Of a DNA stretch of 64,000 nt, positions 59,301 through 64,000 are shown in pieces. This DNA is from Tritrichomonas musculus. Taxonomy: Eukaryota > Parabasalia > Tritrichomonadida > Tritrichomonadidae. The translations under genes and the position numbers were made by a program. Where the stretch lies: the NCBI GenBank assembly GCA_039105265.1, contig JAPFFF010000049.1, forward strand, positions 372,001 through 436,000, in the 5' to 3' direction. The notes under the pieces were generated by a model. It did no database searches and had not been told where the DNA came from. It saw only the letters and a program-made list of their open reading frames with translations. How positions within the stretch are numbered: position 1 is the first letter of the stretch; each line of letters begins with the position of its first letter.

Positions 59301-60554
59301 ATTGAAAATTGAAAAGTCAACTACCTGTGATTGAGCCAGCTGGACCTGATTATCAAAATGCAAACGACTAATATCATGCTCTTGAAGATGGCCTTCGACT
59401 CCATCAACTCTATCATATAAATCAGAAAATAATTCAATAAATATGTCATCATTTACATCTTCAAAATTATTCTCTCCTTCTTGATTACAATTGCATGATT
59501 TTATTTTTGAACAATAATCAGCCCAATAGTTTAATGATACTATTATATTATTTATATTCAGCTGGACATCATTTAGGATTTGATTTAAACTGACCTTTAC
59601 TTTTGTACCATCGATATTGTCAATTTTTATTGTATGGTCTACAGTTAATGATGTCGTAAATAGTTTTAGAGCCGATGCCAGCTCATATCCAAGAACACTA
59701 GATAACAATAGATTTTGAATTATTTTTGGATAATTTGCGTAATTATCTTTTTGATTTTGCATGTATATATCAATAAATTCACCCGGGCTTCCTACTTCCA
59801 CTAGCTGGTCTGCTTTAACTTCTTCATCGCTATTTTTATATTTATATCCTATTGTCTTAAGAGTATTGTCTTGAAGATTGTAATGATATTGCTTTGTTCC
59901 ATTTATGAATTTTATCCAGTTTGCTTCATTAAATACCTCATATAATATTCTCGTTGTGTTTTGATTTCTCTTTTCATTCTTCATAATATTCATCAACATA
60001 TCAGCTAAATTATGATATGTCTTGTATTGGAGGAAAGGTTCAGTTGGCTTAGGCTCTGGTGGAGCAGTATGAGTTTGAACATATTTAACTACTTCACATT
60101 TCCCCTTGTCTTCTTCCAATACTACTTGTTCGTATCCATCTGCTGCGCACATCAATTCGCTATACATATCATGGATTGCTTCACAAGTCTTAGATTCCCC
60201 TTCGATAATATCATTAAATGTATTAACACAATATTCATCTCTGATAAGTTCTCTGTTGGATTCAACAAATGAATTCGTTCTTGCTAATGCTTTGTATTCA
60301 AGTATTTGTGTAGATTTTTCAGTTATGGGAACATCCCCAAATCCTTTGAGACTACCTCCATTTTCAATATAATCATTTACCACTCTGGCATCAACTTCAG
60401 CTTTATTGTATAGACAATTAAATTTTGGGTATTCATCGGGCTTATCTTCTTGGATGATATTTATTTTTTCATCTTCTCCAGCACATATTTCAAATCCATT
60501 TGCTTTAAGTTTTTTTGCTTCTTTGCTCTTTGCAGAATATAGTGTCAAGGACAT
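56376..60554 (-). CDS. Large fibre-like protein of P9 (fibre 1), 1392 aa
   Basis: Complete homologue of the partial P1 fibre 1. The N-terminal region is shared (YPKFNCLYNKAEVDARVV). A helical part with cysteines (KSCNCNQEGENN) follows, then a beta-rich middle (WKEDKWTGNN), the TDYNICSSKIITADN block near 1160, coiled coil, hydrophobic GISLAFTIAGGIVGGGLAL, and a C-terminal coil ending KKCANIE. It lacks the Gly-rich linker and long membrane-like segment of P1. Its start codon is 19 bp from the divergent penton-like gene. Confidence 0.75.
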   Translation of the reverse strand: MSLTLYSAKSKEAKKLKANGFEICAGEDEKINIIQEDKPDEYPKFNCLYNKAEVDARVVNDYIENGGSLKGFGDVPITEKSTQILEYKALARTNSFVESNRELIRDEYCVNTFNDIIEGESKTCEAIHDMYSELMCAADGYEQVVLEEDKGKCEVVKYVQTHTAPPEPKPTEPFLQYKTYHNLADMLMNIMKNEKRNQNTTRILYEVFNEANWIKFINGTKQYHYNLQDNTLKTIGYKYKNSDEEVKADQLVEVGSPGEFIDIYMQNQKDNYANYPKIIQNLLLSSVLGYELASALKLFTTSLTVDHTIKIDNIDGTKVKVSLNQILNDVQLNINNIIVSLNYWADYCSKIKSCNCNQEGENNFEDVNDDIFIELFSDLYDRVDGVEGHLQEHDISRLHFDNQVQLAQSQVVDFSIFNNDDGINDLVNQYQNQNQHIDSNIQHTNFMNDRSFDVEHDERYYWSALFHRWVLLTESGYSFDDFPSGWRTNRSFDAPPSFIFDVDRQNWIQIMITDFDNKCQGWRNNEDRMSVAVYAAFMANNTKNKEGDIVWDENENEWIYCNSAVSPLSIDSPSDIAKDPKHIDIGTPPKQPDGSISIPGSDLESFKKALEVYGNKYIEPPKNYQFNREKPIYGDVNIKANLNVNGLINGVDISNLSSGGDITTSNFTYQSGFPKYILTNNLLSTDTFRLFDRDFKMMVIGGTEEIQEQIKDTQGRINIFKIILRNNIMMNANGKIIKEFYIYAEDGKIYNPILIHNTEHDETRLSYFHETTTNKLYIAHDEGVRIDSYDLYLKGELSIMYLLPQDSLVAVEPTIKCDTIEAKNALKLHNSDIIYLYKPTKITDATIGDKEYYKMIYEIPDDYHLIEGFKFKFKEYCFGNSWEMEWKEDKWTGNNLSGRLGGSVINKLNKRNTGYYHNDNRTHLCYAMMKNDDIHNEIIPRGEKGILYSLYALASKEGKLETKLLLNNDEIINGDENHISCWVFEMGGHNKETYEGYDLVGVECRLFNYEANIIKFNELIPKISRVYLDIYLPKSSTPTRLTFKILPQILHVYGQLNGNVDLIGDLDTIDRIACDWTDSFINPEERNIEIYLRKSMADPFEEMNWDGKMNPFEYIIRQQFYEIYPNPNAATTLYTDYNICSSKIITADNITTMRSDLNLVSNNFDVLSYDFNKLENKVGQMDRRLITVEDKTEHLISDMKSIKIVEGISLAFTIAGGIVGGGLALSSMGITFGGAEASSEVAVAATTITHARTSFLLEESYFSGASRLRKFDPWSRTISDTNKVLEWCDEGLDELEEITFENDFDDPDKGVMTLQATFNLCNIFRDSLKPVFKILANEIKSVQSTKHPLDDIDMTAYITKLEVKEMLEQKDLYIDSLEKRIAALEKKCANIE

Positions 60555-60573
60555 TTTAATCTGAAATTAAATA
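60555..60573. promoter_or_regulatory. 19-bp divergent region between P9 fibre 1 and penton-like gene
   Basis: On the minus strand TTCAGATTAAA precedes the fibre ATG, compatible with an initiator. Both genes must share promoter sequence. Inference. Confidence 0.4.
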
Positions 60574-61308
60574 ATGCTGTATAGTGTTCAGAGCCAGCCA
60601 GAGAATTATAATACTGTAAGAATGAATATAGATATTCCTTGGAAATGCCCTTTCGTCAAGTATTATGTTTCGTCTATTAATACTAAAGCCAATATTTTGT
60701 TAACCACCGATGATGATTATTTAATATTTGAGACAGAAAATAGTGAAGTTCGAATTGATTTCGAGGAGTCGTATGCCTATTCTTTTGCAAATCTGGTTAA
60801 ATTTTTAAATGAAAGTCAGACTGTAATTACCTTCAAAAATGTCAACAATAGAACCATATCTTTAAAGCCTGTCCAAACAGTAAAATTCAAAGAAGGCAGC
60901 CATAGAGCAAAATTAATCACTGGATTGTTCAATACTAAGCCTGGACATATATTTCCAAATGGAGTTGAATGCAACGTCCCAGATTTGCCAATTCTTGATT
61001 TTGCCAATAAATTATATTTAGTATCTTTGCAGGGTGTAGCAGCGCACTCATCTATTGGAGACCAAGAATATACTCCCAGCATCATCGCAAATATTGATAC
61101 AATGATTATGGACCAAGAAGCTTTAATAGTGAATTATGATTTGACAAAACCAATAAAAGTAAAAGTAAATACAGATTCGTTAAAGTATTTGGAAATGAGG
61201 TTGGTCGACTTTATGTTCCAGCCAGTAATCTTAAAATCCCCCTTGTTCATTACTCTGAAGATAAAACCATCCCAGGATGCTGATATATATGATATACTCA
61301 CGAAGTGA
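60574..61308 (+). CDS. Penton-like minor capsid candidate of P9, 244 aa
   Basis: Length and pattern fit the single-jelly-roll minor capsid protein of Polintons: LPILDFANKLYLVSLQGV, then IGDQEYTPSIIANID, and the ending LEMRLVDFMFQPVILKSPLF with ITLKIKP. The KLYLVS...GD...SII and L-x-D...P-L-F-ITL strands are the features used. It is divergently paired with the fibre gene, so attachment structures may be co-expressed. No sequence search was possible. Confidence 0.55.
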   Translation: MLYSVQSQPENYNTVRMNIDIPWKCPFVKYYVSSINTKANILLTTDDDYLIFETENSEVRIDFEESYAYSFANLVKFLNESQTVITFKNVNNRTISLKPVQTVKFKEGSHRAKLITGLFNTKPGHIFPNGVECNVPDLPILDFANKLYLVSLQGVAAHSSIGDQEYTPSIIANIDTMIMDQEALIVNYDLTKPIKVKVNTDSLKYLEMRLVDFMFQPVILKSPLFITLKIKPSQDADIYDILTK

Positions 61309-61574
61309 TTTATATCTCACGAAGCAATAGATATTTTTAAATTCTGATTATATATTTAGATTCTACATTGGATTTGCAAGATTTTTCACTATAAGAAGTT
61401 TAAAAAATATTGAATATTCATCGAGTTATTGAAAAGGGATTTTTGAAAAAAAGCGTGAGTAGGGGGTCATGGTTTTGATATTGGAAAATATAAAATAAGT
61501 TTAAAAAAATATGTATGAGCAGGCATGTTCATTTTTTTATATATTTTACTTTCAAGTTTTCCAAAAGATTAGGA

Positions 61575-61785
61575 AAATTAAACGGTCGACAATAAACGTA
61601 CGGATGAATAAACGGTAAACGACGAATATAAACGGTCGACAATAAACGTACGGATGAATAAACGTACGAATATAAACGTACGGATGAATAAACGGTCGAT
61701 AATAAACGGTCGACAATAAACGTACGGACGTGAATAAACGGTCGACAATAAACGTACAGATGAATAAACGGTCGATAAAAATTTT
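61575..61785. repeat. Minisatellite of AAACGGTCGACAAT / AAACGTACGGATGAAT units
   Basis: Two related half-units alternate irregularly about a dozen times; GTCGAC and CGTACG are themselves palindromic. Non-coding on inspection. Confidence 0.8.
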
Positions 61786-61857
61786 AGATTTGAGAGGGTA
61801 TTGAAAAAAATGATCGGAAAAATTTTGCCTCATAATTGTGAGTAAAATTTTGGTTTG

Positions 61858-61985
61858 CGGCATTAACATAAGATAGTGCGGCATCAAACATAAGATAGTG
61901 CTCAAACATAAGATTGAGCGACTCAAACATAAGATTGAGGCATCAAACATAAGATAGTGCGGCAAACATAAGATTGGCATTAACA
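61858..61985. repeat. Tandem repeat of CATAAGATAGTGCGGCATCAA type
   Basis: About six or seven imperfect units of 18-22 bp built on AACATAAGAT. Confidence 0.75.
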
Positions 61986-62077
61986 AACAGAAATTCAGAC
62001 AAAAATTTTAGATTTGAGAGGGCATTGAAAAACCTAATCGGCAAAGATTTTAGATTTGAGAAGGCTTTTCACAAAAA

Positions 62078-62250
62078 AATTTTTTCTTTCAAATTATTTT
62101 TTAAAATTTTTTCTTTCAAATTATTTTTTTAAAATTTTTTCTTTCAAATTATTTTTTAAAATTTTTTCTTTCAAATTATTTTTTAAAATTTTTTCTTTCA
62201 AATTATTTTTTAAAATTTTTTCTTTCAAATTATTTTTTAAAATTTTTTCA
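62078..62250. repeat. Tandem repeat, 27-bp unit, about six copies
   Basis: Unit TTTTTTCTTTCAAATTA plus T and A runs, nearly perfect copies. The open frame across it (62056-62253) is a repeat artefact. Confidence 0.85.
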
Positions 62251-62626
62251 TGAAATGTTATTTGAAAAAAATAAATTAAACGTATAGATAAATAAATATA
62301 TGGATGAATGTGGCCAGATAAGTATTGAATTTTGCCTTGCTTATATCTCGATGAATATTCAATATTTTTGAATGGTTCAAGAGAGAAGTTCCTTCCAAAT
62401 TCAGAGGAGAATTCAAATATTCAATCAGTATTGAAAAATCTCTATTGCCGATAGGCAAGTTCACTTCGTGAATCGTACATATAGATTTGAATGTATCTTT
62501 ATTGAAATTTGCCTTGTTTATATCTCGATGAATATTCAATATTTTTAAACGTTCTTATAGTCAATTTTCTTCCAAATTCAGAGGAGAATTCAATGAAATA
62601 ATTATCTATTTTTAGTCTGCAGGTGA

Positions 62627-62938
62627 ACGGGTGAATTCTCACCTCCAACTTCACCTCCAACTTCACCTTTCAATTTTTTCTATTTTTTATTTTTAGGCCA
62701 AATGACCCTCCTCCCCGCAGCAACAAATCAAACCAGCATTACAGCCATTACTCTTGCCCAAGACAAGTATAAATCCACTTTTAAAATCAATTTAACATTT
62801 GATGAATTGAAGAGAAAAATTGAAGAAACGGGCTGTTCACAATATCAAATGTCCATAGAACCATGTATGTAAATAGGAAATAAATGAGAGGTGAACTGGC
62901 AGGTGAATTATTGGGTGAAAATTCACCCCTTCACCCCT
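62627..62938. repeat. Two clusters of GGTGAA / TTCACC boxes
   Basis: Near 62627-62672 GGTGAA boxes face several TTCACC or CTCACC boxes; near 62890-62937 the pattern recurs. Within each cluster forward boxes precede reverse ones, so each could fold or bind a dimeric protein. The possible 56-aa gene lies between them. Confidence 0.55.
62702..62872 (+). CDS. Possible small protein, 56 aa
   Basis: MTLLPAATNQTSITAITLAQ, then KINLTFDELKRKIEETGCS. Balanced composition and higher GC than the surroundings suggest coding. A small ubiquitin-like or prefoldin-like fold is conceivable but not supported. It lies between the GGTGAA box clusters. Confidence 0.35.
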   Translation: MTLLPAATNQTSITAITLAQDKYKSTFKINLTFDELKRKIEETGCSQYQMSIEPCM

Positions 62939-63031
62939 GGATGATTTTTACAGTTTTTTTTGCTCATTTTTGAGCCGAAGCATTTTTTTGTCGCGTGATA
63001 TTTTTTTATCACTTTTTAATTTTATTGTAAA

Positions 63032-64000
63032 ATGGCTGCTACGCAGACTCTTGCAAAGCAAGTGGACAACCAGCTCATTTCCAAACTATCCAAGAAGCAA
63101 ATTTTATCCCTCCCAGGATTCCAAAATAAAGGGAAACAAACCGTAAAAAAACTCCGAGAAGAGCTCAGACAAAATATCTCTCGAATGAAATTAAACAAAA
63201 GAGGCTTGAAAGTGAAGGATTATATCAAGGCATTTAATGAAAGTGATGATAAGTTGTTTAACAATCTGCGCAGGCAAAAGAATACCAGACAAAAAGAAAA
63301 GGCATCGCGAAGAGAATACAAACAAAGCATCAAAAATAATGCCAGAGCAGAAAGGGATATATTAAATATTTCGGTCGATTTGTACTCTACAGCTAAGACC
63401 GAAGCCAGAAAAGAGTACAAGGAAAGAGTCAAAAATATTAAAGATAAGCCAAAATTTAAGAAGCAGATGAAGGAATTTATGATGAAAGCGAACAAAGAAA
63501 TTTCATTCGAAATAGTTATTGGAGATGATGAAGATACCAGGATGGCATTTACTGAAACTCTAAGGCAGCTTCACAAGAAGAATAAAAAGAACGTGGTAGT
63601 AAAAAGTGAGTCGTTAGATGGGGAGGAATATAAGTGGTATACCATCTCATCGGCACGAAATATTGACACAACTATTGGTCATATCTCCGGTACAATAGAT
63701 TTAAATGATGATTGTTCTGATAATAATCCTTGGATTGGTAATGTATTTATCCCAGCAAAATATCAATTACTCTTCATTCAAAACAAAAAGAAAGGCAAAC
63801 AAACCGTCTTCACAATCAATAAACAAACTAGTAAAGGGAAGCTATATGAAGAAGAAGTAGAAATTGATGAAGATTATAGAGAAAAACCAGACGGAGGATT
63901 CTTTCCATATATCAATCTTTCTGATATTGATTTGACTATATATCAAATATTTAAGTCTGTGGAGAAGAAAAATTATCAAGATAATTGCCTGGTCTATGCA
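63032..64000 (+). CDS. Probable N-terminal part of a Polinton polymerase B, cut by window end
   Basis: 323 codons open to the last base. The N-terminus is basic with a SAP-like start (LISKLSKKQILSLPGFQNKG). A long charged helix (ARKEYKERVKNIKDKPKF) follows, then a beta-rich part (GHISGTIDLNDDCSDNNPW). It ends IYQIFKSVEKKNYQDNCLVYA, the pattern N-x-D-N-C-L-x-x-A that precedes the exonuclease in many virus-type polymerases B. Unlike the P6/P8 polymerase at its N-terminus. TCACTT 21 bp before the ATG may be the initiator. Identity remains tentative. Confidence 0.5.
   Translation, partial: MAATQTLAKQVDNQLISKLSKKQILSLPGFQNKGKQTVKKLREELRQNISRMKLNKRGLKVKDYIKAFNESDDKLFNNLRRQKNTRQKEKASRREYKQSIKNNARAERDILNISVDLYSTAKTEARKEYKERVKNIKDKPKFKKQMKEFMMKANKEISFEIVIGDDEDTRMAFTETLRQLHKKNKKNVVVKSESLDGEEYKWYTISSARNIDTTIGHISGTIDLNDDCSDNNPWIGNVFIPAKYQLLFIQNKKKGKQTVFTINKQTSKGKLYEEEVEIDEDYREKPDGGFFPYINLSDIDLTIYQIFKSVEKKNYQDNCLVYA

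Larger units (their letters stand above)
61309..63031. other. Repeat-rich gap of P9 between penton-like and polymerase-like genes
   Basis: It holds three different tandem arrays (61575-61785, 61858-61985, 62078-62250), a direct repeat of about 48 bp with 180-bp period (near 62323 and 62503, around TATATCTCGATGAATATTC), an inverted relative of that motif near 61412, GGTGAA/TTCACC clusters, and one possible 56-aa gene. No large gene is supported. Confidence 0.6.
52517..64000 (+). mobile_element. P9, left part of a Polinton with P4-type end and fibre module
   Basis: Starts AGTAGTAAAGTATAGG. The first 200 bp are related to the P4 terminus. Inside are a small unique gene, a short stretch matching the start of the P4 353-aa gene, two minus-strand fibre genes, a penton-like gene, a repeat-rich gap, and the start of a polymerase-like gene. 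The combination suggests a mosaic of P4-type ends and P1-type fibres. No break is apparent in the fibre or penton-like frames. It runs past the window end. Confidence 0.65.

Noticed and set aside
61575-61985. CRISPR-like array
   Set aside because: Units are contiguous minisatellite repeats without unique spacers, in a eukaryotic setting.
62056-62253. 65-aa open frame of Phe/Lys/Ser repeats
   Set aside because: Direct translation of the 27-bp T-rich tandem array; no independent coding evidence.
1-64000. Phage or bacterial origin, suggested by fibre-like and HNH genes
   Set aside because: Retroviral-type integrase, protein-primed polymerase, packaging ATPase, inverted repeats with 5-6 bp duplications and initiator-like leaders fit eukaryotic Polintons.
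1-64000. tRNA, rRNA genes and spliceosomal introns
   Set aside because: No cloverleaf-like or rRNA-like sequence and no convincing trichomonad intron motifs noticed; an exhaustive search by eye is not possible.

Overview
The window is AT-rich eukaryotic DNA built almost entirely of Polinton/Maverick virus-like elements, most likely from a trichomonad (Trichomonas vaginalis or a close relative). The support is the dense load of Mavericks, the intron-poor genes with very short leaders, and TCA-type initiator motifs (TCATTA, TCAATA, TCATAA) a few bases upstream of several start codons. I see no convincing host gene, rRNA or tRNA. Species identity is an inference.

I distinguish nine Polinton-related units, P1 to P9, whose ends begin AGTAGT (or finish ACTACT), plus one hAT-like MITE. 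P1 (1-8118) is the right part of an element ending in two fibre-like genes. 8119-9324 is unassigned AT-rich DNA. P2 (9325-16680) is a broken fibre gene split by P3 (12488-15945), a compact two-gene mini-Polinton with 471-bp terminal inverted repeats. P4 (16681-26365) carries a virion-protein gene, integrase (split by the 1.75-kb mini-element P5, 19393-21144), packaging ATPase, pVI-like protein, an HNH endonuclease gene and a capsid gene (split by the hAT-like MITE, 24968-25745). P6 (26366 on) starts inside the P4 capsid region and is cut within its polymerase gene by P7 (28752 on). P7 is in turn split by P8 (30710-51465), the only full-size element with both ends: 20.8 kb, 223/224-bp inverted repeats and a 6-bp target duplication CAGGCA. 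P7 resumes after P8 and is cut at 52517 by P9, which runs to the window end. Right halves of P2, P4, P6, P7 and P9 should lie beyond the window, so this is a Russian-doll nest.

The gene content is a virus-like package. P8 has an integrase, protein-primed DNA polymerase B with an embedded HNH-type zinc module, A32/FtsK-type packaging ATPase, double-jelly-roll-type capsid candidate, penton-like and pVI-like minor proteins, a KilA-N regulator, a fibre-like protein and several small conserved proteins. P8 looks structurally whole and young, with about two breaks in its reading frames. P2 is the oldest-looking, with about four breaks. The others are incomplete in the window or split by nested insertions.

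The most unusual signals are: (1) short GC-rich double hairpins inserted in frame in unrelated genes, sometimes absent from the paralogue; (2) terminal stem-loops kept by compensatory change between P4 and P9; (3) the mini-Polinton P3; (4) shuffling of fibre C-terminal heads; (5) divergent genes whose start codons are only 5-19 bp apart.
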